From Spirochaetota bacterium (GTDB lineage Bacteria > Spirochaetota > Spirochaetia > Treponematales > Rectinemataceae): a stretch of DNA of 23,797 nt. The stretch covers positions 1-23,797 of the forward strand of contig JAEZSM010000007.1 of NCBI GenBank assembly GCA_023421875.1, written 5' to 3'. Under the pieces are notes generated by a model. It was given only the letters and a program-made list of their open reading frames with translations, was not told the DNA's origin and did not search any database. How positions within the stretch are numbered: position 1 is the first letter of the stretch; each line of letters opens with the position of its first letter. Positions 1 through 7,851 of this stretch are shown piece by piece. Position numbers and translations under genes: made by a program.

Positions 1-2608
1 CCGCAGCCCCCAGCCCTCCCTCGGAAATATCATGGCAGGCTTCGACAAGACCTGCTTTAAGGGCTTTATGAAAAACCCTGTAGACAACCGGCGCCGTAGC
101 GGAAAACTTTGGGGCCGCCCGCCCTGGTCTGTGCTCCAGAATATCCATGAGGACCGAAGCCTCGTAGAGCGGTGAAAATTCTCCCACTAGATAGAGCAAC
201 GAGTCCTCGTGCTTAAGGTCGCTGCCCCGGACTGCTGCGAGTTCGGGCACGATTCCCATGGCAGAGATGAGGAGGGAAGGAGGTACTGCAATTTTCTCAC
301 CGTCGGATCCCTCGAACTCGTTGTTGAATGAGTCTTTTCCGCTGACAAAGGGTGTCCTGTGCGCCACCGCCGCATCCTTACAGGCCTTTGCCGCCCTGAG
401 GAGGGTCCACAAATTTTCAGGCTTGAGAGGATCTCCCCAGCAGAAATTATCCATCACCGCAATGCGGTCTGGATCCGCTCCCACAGCAACCGCATTGCGC
501 ACAGCTTCGTCCAGTGCGGATGCGGCGGCATTATAGGAATCAGCCTCGCCGTAGCGCGGATTAAAGCCGTTGGATATGGCCACGCCGCGCTTCAAGCCTG
601 TTTCCAGGGGAACCGCCACCGCCGCATCGGAAGGGCCGGCCTGATCCGGTCCAGCAAAGGGTCCAAGCAAGGTGGCGCCCTGAACCTCATGGTCGTAGCG
701 TCGGATCGCCCAGTCCTTCGAGCTGAGGGCATGGTGTCCCATGATCATGGGAAAAAGCTCGGCGAGGCCGGGAGTGCCCGACCCAGGTAAAAGCCGCAGC
801 CTGCCCTCGCCTGCAGCATAGGCAGGAGGGGCCGCCCTCATGCGGCGCCGGGGCATTCCCTTGTGCAGGAAGCCGCAGTCCAGATCGAGAATCGTTTTGC
901 CGCCGAACCGTACCACTAGGTGTCCCGATCCGGTGAAGAATCCCAGGTCGCAGTATTCCACATCGTTGGCCTCGCAGAGCTCGGCCAAGACTGAGAGCTT
1001 CTCAGGAGAAACGGCCAAGACCATCCGCTCCTGGGCTTCCGAGAGCCAGATCTCCCAGGGAGCCAGGCCTGGATACTTCAGCCGCACCTCGGAAAGCTCC
1101 ACATCGGCGCCCAGTTCCGAGGCCATCTCGCCCACCGCCGACGAGAGGCCTCCGGCCCCGCAATCGGTAATGCCCGTATAGAGCCCGGCATCCCGGGCTG
1201 CCAGAATAAGCTCCGAGAGTTTTTTCTCCACCAGGGGTGCGCCGATCTGCACCGAGGCGCCGGCGGTTTCGAGGGTGCTTCCGTCCATGGTCATGGAGGA
1301 GAAGGTCGCTCCCCTGATGCCATCCCGTCCCGTCCTGCCTCCCAGAACGAGTATTCTGTCCCCCACTCTCGGATCGGAAAAGAAAGCACCCCGGGGCGCT
1401 ATGCCGGCGCAGCCACAGTAGACCAGGGGATTGGCAGCGTATTTTTCGTGATAGTGTATGCTCCCGTTCAGCGTGGGGATTCCCATTTTGTTCCCGTAAT
1501 CCTGTACCCCCGCCACGACACCGCTCCGGATCTGCTCAACCGAGAGCGCCGAGCCTCCCGCTCCCCGACCGGGTATGCCGAAGCAGAGCACGTCGGTGAC
1601 GGCGAAAGGCCTGGCCGACACTGCCATGACATCCCGTATGACGCCGCCTACCCCGGTATTGGCTCCGCCGAAGGGCTCTATGGCAGAGGGATGGTTGTGG
1701 GTTTCCACCTTGAACGAGAGGTCGAAATCCTTGTCGAATTCGATGATGCCCGCGTTGTCCTTGAAGGCGGAAATCACCCAAGGGGCGCCGATTTCGTCCG
1801 TCGCTGCCTTGATGTAGGTCTTTAGGATGTTGTCGACCCGGGAAGGAAGGTCCCCGGCCTCGGCCTTTTCCACATCGATTATGGCCTTGAAGGTTTTATG
1901 ATAGCAGTGCTCGCTCCAGGTTTGGGCGATCATTTCGAATTCCACGTCCGAGCATGCCCTGCCCCGAGCGGCGAAGTAATCGCGGATCGCCGCGAGTTCC
2001 TGTGGATCCAGGGCAGCCCTTCGCTGGCGGTTGAGCTCGGCGAGCTCGGCTTCGCTCATTGTGTTGACAGGAATCCATTCTTCGGGTGGAACCTCGGCAC
2101 TACTGCCGGGGAAGGCCGGTTCTACAGTGCCTAAAGCCCAGCGCTGCACGACAGGATTAGCCAAAAGCCTGGCGGCGAGCCTGTCCAGGGCTGCGGCTTC
2201 GATAGAAAAACCTGCTTCGCCGTCGATTTCATACCTGATCCCCGTGGAAGCCGCTTCGATGCCCTGGATGCCCAGTTCCTTGCCGGAACGCAGAATCTCA
2301 TCGGCTACCGGATCGGTCACCCCGGGATGGTAGGTCACTTCTACCACAGAGCCTTTTCCCTTCGGGCTTTCGGGCAGGGTGTGAAGTTCGAACGTTTGGG
2401 TGACTGGATCAGATAAAAGAAAACGCCCGAGGAAACCCAGTTCCTCGGGCGCTATATTCCCGCGCACAAAGTAAATCTCGGAGCGCACTACGGCCTTGAT
2501 TCCTTTGAATCCCAGCCGCTGCGCCTCGCGCACAATCAGCGCCGAGGATTTGGCCCCCGGCTTTAATTCCCGGATCGTAAAGCGATGGACAGGAAATTGA
2601 TGTTCCAT
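1..2608 (-). CDS. purL: Phosphoribosylformylglycinamidine synthase, synthetase subunit with PurS-like N-terminus (partial, 3' end off window)
   Basis: Catalyses the ATP- and glutamine-dependent step FGAR to FGAM in purine synthesis. The reading frame is open from the ATG at 2606-2608 to the left edge (869 codons visible), so the C-terminus is missing. Residues 1-165 look like two tandem PurS-like units, the second containing VVEVTYHPGVTDP and ending near LLANPVVQRWAL. The PurL core follows, with WSEHCYHKTF near 231-240, THNHPSAIEPFGGANTG near 303-319, and CHDISEGGLGAA at the visible end. In stand-alone PurL proteins the SEHC motif lies much nearer the N-terminus, so the offset supports a PurS fusion. 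Whether a PurQ glutaminase domain follows cannot be seen. It lies 94 nt downstream of purB on the same strand. Upstream there is only a weak AGG as ribosome binding site, and a palindrome at 2614-2628. Confidence 0.95.
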   Translation of the reverse strand, partial: MEHQFPVHRFTIRELKPGAKSSALIVREAQRLGFKGIKAVVRSEIYFVRGNIAPEELGFLGRFLLSDPVTQTFELHTLPESPKGKGSVVEVTYHPGVTDPVADEILRSGKELGIQGIEAASTGIRYEIDGEAGFSIEAAALDRLAARLLANPVVQRWALGTVEPAFPGSSAEVPPEEWIPVNTMSEAELAELNRQRRAALDPQELAAIRDYFAARGRACSDVEFEMIAQTWSEHCYHKTFKAIIDVEKAEAGDLPSRVDNILKTYIKAATDEIGAPWVISAFKDNAGIIEFDKDFDLSFKVETHNHPSAIEPFGGANTGVGGVIRDVMAVSARPFAVTDVLCFGIPGRGAGGSALSVEQIRSGVVAGVQDYGNKMGIPTLNGSIHYHEKYAANPLVYCGCAGIAPRGAFFSDPRVGDRILVLGGRTGRDGIRGATFSSMTMDGSTLETAGASVQIGAPLVEKKLSELILAARDAGLYTGITDCGAGGLSSAVGEMASELGADVELSEVRLKYPGLAPWEIWLSEAQERMVLAVSPEKLSVLAELCEANDVEYCDLGFFTGSGHLVVRFGGKTILDLDCGFLHKGMPRRRMRAAPPAYAAGEGRLRLLPGSGTPGLAELFPMIMGHHALSSKDWAIRRYDHEVQGATLLGPFAGPDQAGPSDAAVAVPLETGLKRGVAISNGFNPRYGEADSYNAAASALDEAVRNAVAVGADPDRIAVMDNFCWGDPLKPENLWTLLRAAKACKDAAVAHRTPFVSGKDSFNNEFEGSDGEKIAVPPSLLISAMGIVPELAAVRGSDLKHEDSLLYLVGEFSPLYEASVLMDILEHRPGRAAPKFSATAPVVYRVFHKALKAGLVEACHDISEGGLGAA

Positions 2609-2613
2609 ACAAA

Positions 2614-2628
2614 TGCCTATCATAGGCA
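2614..2628. promoter_or_regulatory. Perfect palindrome just upstream of purL
   Basis: TGCCTAT and ATAGGCA are exact inverted arms around a single central base. The site ends 5 nt before the purL start codon. On the minus strand it contains TATGAT (2619-2624), which could serve as a -10 box, but no -35 box at good spacing is visible; a TTGACT lies only 12 nt upstream of it. It may be an operator overlapping the purL promoter. The 94-nt gap between purB and purL holds nothing else I can identify. Confidence 0.35.
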
Positions 2629-2702
2629 AAAAATCTAGTCAAGGAGTCAGGCTTTCAAAATTCGGGTTCTTCAAGCCTCCTGCTCGCAGCCTGAGCCTGT
2701 GG

Positions 2703-4094
2703 TTATTGGGCGAGCTTATTTTTCAAGTGCTGGGAAAACTCCGCCGCCCTTCTGGGAGCGTCTCCGAGATAGCCCTCGATCTCCATGAGCCGGTCGATCT
2801 TTTCAGCCGAAAGCAGCCGCGTGAAAAAGGAATCGCCGGCGATGCGCTGACGTAGCGGATTTTCGTCCGTACCGCGCAGGATTTCCCAGGCTGCGAGGGC
2901 ATGCTCCCTCAGTCTTTCGTGGGTTTGCTGCCTGTCCGCGCCCGCCTTGGCCATGGCCATCATAACCCTTTCGGTGCAGGCGAAGGGAGCGTAGCGGCGG
3001 AAGGTTCGAGCTGCCGCATCCTGGTCCAGGCGGAAGCCGCTGACTATCTTCTGCGCCGTCTTTATGAGCTCATCAGCCGCCAGGAAGGATTCGGGGAGGC
3101 TGCTCCTTCGGTTGGCCGAATCATCCAGGGTTCGCTCCAGAAGAGAGAGCGCGGCATTGCCCCAGGCCACCTGGGGGTAGACCGCCAGGAGCCTGGCCAG
3201 GGAATCGATTTTTTCGGCGTCTATGGGATTGCGTTTGAAGGGCATGGCCGAGGAACCTACCTGCTTGCTGCCGAAAGGCTCGGCCAGTTCCCCGATAGGA
3301 GGAGACTGGAGGATTCTGAAGTCGAAGGCCATTTTATGGAGGGCCGCGGCCAGACTGGCCAGGGCCGCCAGCACCTGGTATTCCTGGAGCCGGGGGCTTG
3401 TCTGGGTGGATACGGGGAAAAACTCGATTTCCAGCTCCTTTTCAAGCGCCTGTTCGAATTCCGGCAGCCTTTCCAGGCCTAAAAGCTCCCCATAGGAGGC
3501 CGAACTGCCTACTGCTCCCTTGAAACCCTTGCCCCTGATCCTCTTCTCGACATTCACGATATCGTCGTAGGCCATGAGCAGGTCTTGGGCCCAGACCGAA
3601 CAGCGGTAGCCGAAGCTTGAGGGTTCGGCGGGCTGAAGATGGGTAAAGGCCATGACAGGAAAATCGGCGTAGGTTTCGATCTTTTCTGCCAGGCTGAGCA
3701 GAAGGCGCTTGAGCCCCTCGCGTACGAGACCCAGGGATTCGCGGATCCGCAGCGCATCGGCGTTGTCCTCGATATCCATGGAAGTCGCTCCCAGATGGAT
3801 GATTCCGCCGGCGCTGGGGCACTGCTCGGCGAAGGCCTTTATCTCTGCCATGAGGTCGTGGCGTATCTCCGCTTCTATCTCGTGGGAGCGCTCGATGTTC
3901 ACTTTCCCTGCATTGGATCTTAGTTCCGCAAGCTGTTCGGGGCTCACCAGGCCGTAGTCAGCCTGCACCGTGGCTAGGCTCAGCCAGAGCCTTCTCCAGA
4001 GCTCGCGCTTGTGCGTTTCGCTCCAGAGATGTCGCATGCGTTCGCTGCCGTAGCGCCATGAAAAAGGAGAAAGGTAGGCGGAGTAGTCTTTCAT
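2703..4094 (-). CDS. purB: Adenylosuccinate lyase
   Basis: Cleaves SAICAR to AICAR and adenylosuccinate to AMP, both with release of fumarate. The protein of 463 aa has the fumarase/aspartase superfamily signature GSSAMPFKRNP and an upstream TSMDIEDNADALRIRE stretch carrying the usual active-site region. The open frame extends 57 codons further upstream to 4265, into the ssb start, but that extension is unlike the family. The start MKDYSAYLSPFSWRYGSERM matches the usual N-terminus, so 4094 is chosen. No Shine-Dalgarno is separated from this ATG; a -10-like TATAGT lies only 6 nt upstream, so the mRNA may be leaderless. It is followed on the same strand by purL, and is divergent from ssb. Confidence 0.95.
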   Translation of the reverse strand: MKDYSAYLSPFSWRYGSERMRHLWSETHKRELWRRLWLSLATVQADYGLVSPEQLAELRSNAGKVNIERSHEIEAEIRHDLMAEIKAFAEQCPSAGGIIHLGATSMDIEDNADALRIRESLGLVREGLKRLLLSLAEKIETYADFPVMAFTHLQPAEPSSFGYRCSVWAQDLLMAYDDIVNVEKRIRGKGFKGAVGSSASYGELLGLERLPEFEQALEKELEIEFFPVSTQTSPRLQEYQVLAALASLAAALHKMAFDFRILQSPPIGELAEPFGSKQVGSSAMPFKRNPIDAEKIDSLARLLAVYPQVAWGNAALSLLERTLDDSANRRSSLPESFLAADELIKTAQKIVSGFRLDQDAAARTFRRYAPFACTERVMMAMAKAGADRQQTHERLREHALAAWEILRGTDENPLRQRIAGDSFFTRLLSAEKIDRLMEIEGYLGDAPRRAAEFSQHLKNKLAQ

Positions 4095-4100
4095 CTCTCG

Positions 4101-4129
4101 ACTATAGCAGAAGGGACAGAGACTGAAAA
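4101..4129 (-). promoter_or_regulatory. Putative purB promoter (leaderless type)
   Basis: On the minus strand, TTTTCA (4124-4129), a 17-nt spacer and TATAGT (4101-4106) lie ahead of the purB ATG. Only 6 nt separate the -10 box from the ATG, so transcription would start at or next to the start codon. A small inverted repeat (CTGAAG-A-CTTCAG, 4132-4144) lies just upstream of the -35 box. Confidence 0.5.
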
Positions 4130-4191
4130 TACTGAAGACTTCAGGCGATGCTACTGAGGGCTTGAAGCGGAACGGGCTCCCCGGAGCGTCT

Positions 4192-4244
4192 GTCTGGTGC
4201 GAAGGCGGTCCGCGACCGCGGCGCAGGCCGCCTTCGCACCAGAC
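4192..4244 (+). repeat. 17-bp perfect inverted repeat in the ssb leader
   Basis: GTCTGGTGCGAAGGCGG (4192-4208) and CCGCCTTCGCACCAGAC (4228-4244) are exact reverse complements around a 19-nt loop, which itself contains CCGCG-AC-CGCGG. The right arm ends directly against the ssb Shine-Dalgarno AAGGAGGG (4246-4253). As RNA this would be a very stable hairpin touching the ribosome binding site. There is no T tract after it, so it is not a classical terminator. It may control ssb translation or mRNA stability, or act as a DNA-level cruciform or operator in the purB/ssb divergent region. I found no clear ssb promoter in this gap. Confidence 0.8.
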
Positions 4245-4255
4245 AAGGAGGGAGC

Positions 4256-4660
4256 ATGAATTCACTGAATAGCATTCTCGTTGAGGGCAACTTGGTCAGG
4301 GACCCTGACTCTAAAGTCCTGCCCAGCGGAAACCAGGTTTGCGACTTCACCCTGGCTTCAAACCGCTTTTATAAAAACGGCGATTCGGGCATGGAAAAGG
4401 AGGTGTCGTATTTCGACGTGGAGGCCTGGTCGCGGCTTGGAGCCAGCTGCGCCCAGTACCTTAAAAAGGGCCGGGGCGTCAGGGTAGTGGGCAGACTGAA
4501 ACAGGATCGCTGGGTCGATCCCGAGGGCAAGCAGAAGGCCAAGGTCAAGATCGTCGCCGAGCACGTAGAGTTCAAGGCCCAGAAGCAGGGCATAAAAAAA
4601 GACGAGGAAGATACGGTTCAGGAGGAGGCCGAGGAGACCTCTGCGGTGAGCGTTTTCTGA
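4256..4660 (+). CDS. ssb: Single-stranded DNA-binding protein
   Basis: Binds and protects single-stranded DNA in replication, repair and recombination. The 134-aa product has one OB-fold: NSILVEGNLVRDPDSKVLPSG at the N-terminus, the VSYFDVEAWSRLG strand and GRGVRVVGRLKQDRW. A short charged tail follows. The tail ends in SAVSVF; it keeps the final phenylalanine but lacks the acidic Asp-Asp-Ile-Pro-Phe tip typical of bacterial SSBs. Total length is shorter than the roughly 170 aa of many SSBs. The start is supported by a strong Shine-Dalgarno (AAGGAGGG) 3 nt upstream of the ATG. The last 43 nt overlap the convergent iclR-family gene. It is divergent from purB. Confidence 0.93.
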   Translation: MNSLNSILVEGNLVRDPDSKVLPSGNQVCDFTLASNRFYKNGDSGMEKEVSYFDVEAWSRLGASCAQYLKKGRGVRVVGRLKQDRWVDPEGKQKAKVKIVAEHVEFKAQKQGIKKDEEDTVQEEAEETSAVSVF

Positions 4661-5412
4661 TTCGGCTCGTAGGCTTGCATGGCGCGCATGGCTTCCTGGA
4701 TGGCTTGGCGGAGAAGCTCGAGGAATTTTTCCTTGGTCTCGGGGTTTCTCATGCGCGCCGAGGGTCCGGATATGCTCACAGCTCCGGCAAAGTCGGAGCC
4801 GGGAAGGCGCAGGGGCATGGCATAGCAGGTTAAACCCACCTCGTACTCGTCGCGGTCCGCGCCGTAGCCCTGCTCCCGCGCCCTTCTGGCTTCCCGAATA
4901 ACGTCTTCGGGTTCCACCAGGCTGTGCTCGCTGTACCGGTGGAGGGGCGCGTTGCCCAGTATCGCCCGCACATGGTCTTCGGGCAACTGAGAAAGAATCG
5001 CTTTGCCCACACCGGTGCAGTGCAGCGGCAGCCGGTCTCCCGGCACGGAGCGCATGCGGAGGCTCCTGTTGGCCTCGGCGCGGTCCAGGTAGATGGCTGA
5101 ATCACCCGCCAGGCAGGCAAGATTCGAAGATTCTCCCGATTCTCTGGCAAGGCGCTCGATTAAAGGGCGGACCTTTTCCACCACCAAGGCGCGCACAGGC
5201 ACCTTGCTGCCCAGTTCGAACAAGGAGAGGCCGAGGGACCAGCCGCTGGGTCTTTTTTCCACTACGCCCCTGGATTCCAGGACCGCCAGGTACCGAAGGG
5301 CGGTAGCCTTGTTCATGCCCGTCTCTTTGGACAAGCGGGCGAGGCTTACTTCGTCTTCAACCTTCGCGAGATAGAACAATATGTCCAGCGCTTTGCCAGC
5401 CGATTCACTCAT
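4618..5412 (-). CDS. IclR-family transcriptional regulator
   Basis: A 264-aa DNA-binding regulator. The N-terminal winged helix-turn-helix (about residues 3-65) has SLARLSKETGMNKATALRYL as its recognition region. The C-terminal effector-binding domain (about 75-245) has DRLPLHCTGVGKAIL, GYGADRDEYEVGLTCYAMPL and FAGAVSISGPSARM, all typical of the family. The ligand is not predictable from the sequence. The start is supported by AGAAGG 5 nt before the ATG. It is a single-gene unit with its own promoter and a perfect palindrome at the predicted +1, which suggests autoregulation. The 3' end overlaps ssb antisense by 43 nt. The flanking genes do not reveal a target pathway. Confidence 0.92.
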   Translation of the reverse strand: MSESAGKALDILFYLAKVEDEVSLARLSKETGMNKATALRYLAVLESRGVVEKRPSGWSLGLSLFELGSKVPVRALVVEKVRPLIERLARESGESSNLACLAGDSAIYLDRAEANRSLRMRSVPGDRLPLHCTGVGKAILSQLPEDHVRAILGNAPLHRYSEHSLVEPEDVIREARRAREQGYGADRDEYEVGLTCYAMPLRLPGSDFAGAVSISGPSARMRNPETKEKFLELLRQAIQEAMRAMQAYEPNQKTLTAEVSSASS

Positions 5413-5516
5413 GCGTACCTTCTCTGTAGGGTCAGGGTAGTTCTTTCGACCTGTTTAATGTCGTTTTCTGTGTAAAAAGAACTGAGCCATATAAAAAACT
5501 CTTACCTATTACTTAA

Positions 5517-5539
5517 AAAATAAAACTGCGTTTTATTTT
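5517..5539. promoter_or_regulatory. Palindromic operator-like site for the IclR-family regulator
   Basis: AAAATAAAAC (5517-5526) and GTTTTATTTT (5530-5539) are exact inverted arms around a 3-nt centre. The spacing and half-sites resemble the KdgR box (AAATGAAA/TTTCATTT type), and KdgR is itself an IclR-family protein. It lies directly downstream of the predicted -10 box, where a bound repressor would block initiation. An AU-only stem makes an intrinsic terminator unlikely. Confidence 0.65.
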
Positions 5540-5546
5540 CTGATTT

Positions 5547-5575
5547 AGCGTATACTGAGGCGAAACCTGAGTCAA
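5547..5575 (-). promoter_or_regulatory. Putative iclR promoter
   Basis: On the minus strand, TTGACT (5570-5575), 17 nt and TACGCT (5547-5552). An alternative -10, TATACG, lies two bases closer. The predicted start near 5540 abuts the palindrome at 5517-5539 and leaves a leader of about 125 nt before the iclR ATG. Confidence 0.5.
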
Positions 5576-5604
5576 GTAATATTTCAGCCGGTAAAACAGC
5601 AGGC

Positions 5605-7845
5605 CTAAGAACGCCTCTCGTGGCCGCCTTTTCCGGTCCTCCCCCTGAAAGCACCGCCGGAATTTCGTCTGGAGTCAGGCCTGCCGTCGCGTTCCTGGTT
5701 TTTCCTAGGACCACTTCCGGACCCCCTATCGGGGCTGGCGCTCCGCCACGGAGCTTTCCGCTTCTCCGCGTTTTCGGCCTTCGGCGAGGGGGCCTGCTTT
5801 TCCTCGTCGCTATAGAAACCGTCCTTCCAGTTGAACCGAGAACTGTCGTCCAGCGGAAGGGCATTCGCCGCTGCCTTAGCTATGTCCCTGAACATTCCTT
5901 TAGAGGGATTGGCGCAGGAAAGGTCGAGGATAAACTTGTCGAAGCCTTCTTTTTTAAGGAAGGGGACCCTGTCGATAATCGAGAAAGGCTTGTCGGGGCT
6001 CAGAATCGTGTAGTCTCTTCGCCCGCTGAGCTTATAGGAGCTTCCGTCTCGGTCCATAAAACTCGTTGGGCCGTACTTGGCTTCCAGGTCGCCTCGGATC
6101 TTGAAAAGATGTGGATAGGAAAAGGTTATTGGCATGAGCGCCCTGGACGGCAGTTCCTGGGCAAGCCGCATCAGATTCTGCTTGGAAATTTCCTGGGGCG
6201 GAATGAGGTATTTTACGCCCTGGTCAAAGAGAAATGCCGCAGACCAGAGATTGAAGGCGTAGAGCCAGGGTCCGGCGATCAGCTCTACGTCCCTGCCCCG
6301 CAGCAGGGAAAAGTGAGCGAGGTTGTTGACCACAAGGGTCTTTATCCCCCTTCCTATCCAATAATCCAGCTCTGGTTCCAGCCAGGCGGCGTCGGCCTCG
6401 GGATAATAAGGGTCCAGCCAGAGCACAAGCCGGTCTCGCTTATAGGGGATTGTATCCTCGTTCTTGCGGAGAGCCTCGGCGTTTAGTTTATCAAAAAGGA
6501 TCATGGCTTTTTTGGGCGCCGCCGCTAGAACGGCATGGAGGTCCGCCACCTTCCCTACCAGGGCATAATACCCGGGCGGCAAAGAGGCTGTCCCTTTCGG
6601 GGAATGGGCGCTCAACTGAGGCCGGGGCGCGCTGTCCCTGGAAGGGAAGGAGCGGTAGCGGTCCAGACTGTGAGGAAGGATGCTCTTATAGCGCCGCGCC
6701 ATGGAGGCAGTCTGGATAAGGTAGACATCGTCGTTCTGCCGCCAATCGCCCTCAATCTTGAGCAACATGCCGTTGATCTGGCTCTGGATGCCACGCACCT
6801 TGGCAGTGATTCTCCCCGAATCGTCGGAGCGGTGGATCCGGATGGAATCGCCCTCCGCCAGCCCGTCAAAGCTGTTCATCAGAGCCCAGCGTTCGTCATC
6901 GATTGTCCTGGCGTCCTTGATCCTGCCCAGGTGTATGCCCGTGCCGCCGGCCTGCTCCGGGTGGATATAGTCGGGATTCCCGCCCTCCATGAAGAAACTG
7001 GTCTTTCTGCGTGCGAAATCGGCCTGGAGCATAGCCCTAGACTTGGCCAGGGCCCGTTCCTGGTCCTGGGCGCAGTTGTCGATGAGCTGGCGATAGGCGG
7101 CCACTACGGTGCCGACGTACTCGGCTGACTTCATCCTGCCTTCGATCTTGAAAGAATCGACGCCGATCTCCATGAGCCGGGGAACATAGTCGATGAGCTG
7201 CAGATCGTCGGGAGAAAAATAGTAGCCCTTGCCAAGCTCGCTGTCGTAAAGCCTGCGGCAAGCCTGGGTGCAAGCGCCCCGGTTGGCGCTCTTGCCGCCT
7301 AAGTAGGAGGAAAAAAGACAGAGACCCGAGGCGGACACGCAGAGCGCCCCATGCACAAAAACCTCGAGTTCCATGCTGCTGTTCTGCCTGATGGTCTGGA
7401 TTTCCTCCAGGCTTAGCTCCCTGGCCAGGACCACGCGCTTGAAGCCTTGCCGCGAAAGGAAGTGACAGCCCTTTGAGGAAGAAAGATTCATCTGGGTGGA
7501 TGCGTGCAAGGCAAGGTTCGGAAAGTTTTCCCGGGCCATCTTGATAATGCCCAGGTCCTGGACGATGACACCGTCGGCCTTGAGACGGTCAAGGTACTGG
7601 AGAAGCTGGTAGACCCTGTCGGTTTCCCGCTCCTCGAAAACTGTGTTAACCGTGACGTATATGCGTCTTCCCCGGTCGTGGGCTGCCTGGAGTGCGGCTT
7701 CGAACTGGTTGAAGGCGAAATTGGCGCTCCGCATACGAGCGTTAAATGATCGCAGGCCCAGATAGACCGCATCGGCACCTTCGCTTATGGCGGCGTCCAA
7801 GGCCTCGGGTGAGCCCGCCGGAGCGAGCAGTTCAGGTATTTTCAC
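5605..7845 (-). CDS. U32 family protein (RlhA/TrhP-like RNA hydroxylation factor)
   Basis: Annotated as a peptidase by tradition; characterised relatives (RlhA for 23S rRNA, TrhP for tRNA U34) are RNA hydroxylation enzymes using an Fe-S cluster and prephenate. The 746-aa product opens KIPELLAPAGSPEALDAAI. Four cysteines at about 169, 176, 192 and 196 (GALCVSASGLC and GACTQACRR) form the family's cluster motif, and FKIEGRMKSAEYV follows. A long second half, as in RlhA, is followed by a tail of about 64 residues rich in Arg, Gly, Ser and Lys. The open frame starts at a TTG at 7881, but homologues begin at the KIPELLAPAG segment, so the GTG at 7843-7845 is preferred. The upstream TTG is then part of the -35 box. 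No Shine-Dalgarno is present. It is divergent from fusA. Confidence 0.88.
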   Translation of the reverse strand: MKIPELLAPAGSPEALDAAISEGADAVYLGLRSFNARMRSANFAFNQFEAALQAAHDRGRRIYVTVNTVFEERETDRVYQLLQYLDRLKADGVIVQDLGIIKMARENFPNLALHASTQMNLSSSKGCHFLSRQGFKRVVLARELSLEEIQTIRQNSSMELEVFVHGALCVSASGLCLFSSYLGGKSANRGACTQACRRLYDSELGKGYYFSPDDLQLIDYVPRLMEIGVDSFKIEGRMKSAEYVGTVVAAYRQLIDNCAQDQERALAKSRAMLQADFARRKTSFFMEGGNPDYIHPEQAGGTGIHLGRIKDARTIDDERWALMNSFDGLAEGDSIRIHRSDDSGRITAKVRGIQSQINGMLLKIEGDWRQNDDVYLIQTASMARRYKSILPHSLDRYRSFPSRDSAPRPQLSAHSPKGTASLPPGYYALVGKVADLHAVLAAAPKKAMILFDKLNAEALRKNEDTIPYKRDRLVLWLDPYYPEADAAWLEPELDYWIGRGIKTLVVNNLAHFSLLRGRDVELIAGPWLYAFNLWSAAFLFDQGVKYLIPPQEISKQNLMRLAQELPSRALMPITFSYPHLFKIRGDLEAKYGPTSFMDRDGSSYKLSGRRDYTILSPDKPFSIIDRVPFLKKEGFDKFILDLSCANPSKGMFRDIAKAAANALPLDDSSRFNWKDGFYSDEEKQAPSPKAENAEKRKAPWRSASPDRGSGSGPRKNQERDGRPDSRRNSGGAFRGRTGKGGHERRS

Positions 7846-7851
7846 ACCATT

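Noticed and set aside
2657..2669. PurBox-like sequence (GAACCCGAATTTT on the minus strand) upstream of purL
   Set aside because: Partial match to a motif of the Gram-positive PurR; a single imperfect copy is not convincing in this lineage.
4095..4265. Extension of purB by 57 codons to a start inside ssb
   Set aside because: The extra residues are basic and Pro/Ser-rich, unlike the family, and would cover the ssb leader hairpin; the family N-terminus begins at 4094.
5620..6486. 288-aa frame antisense to the U32 gene
   Set aside because: Shadow of a gene with clear cysteine motifs on the other strand.
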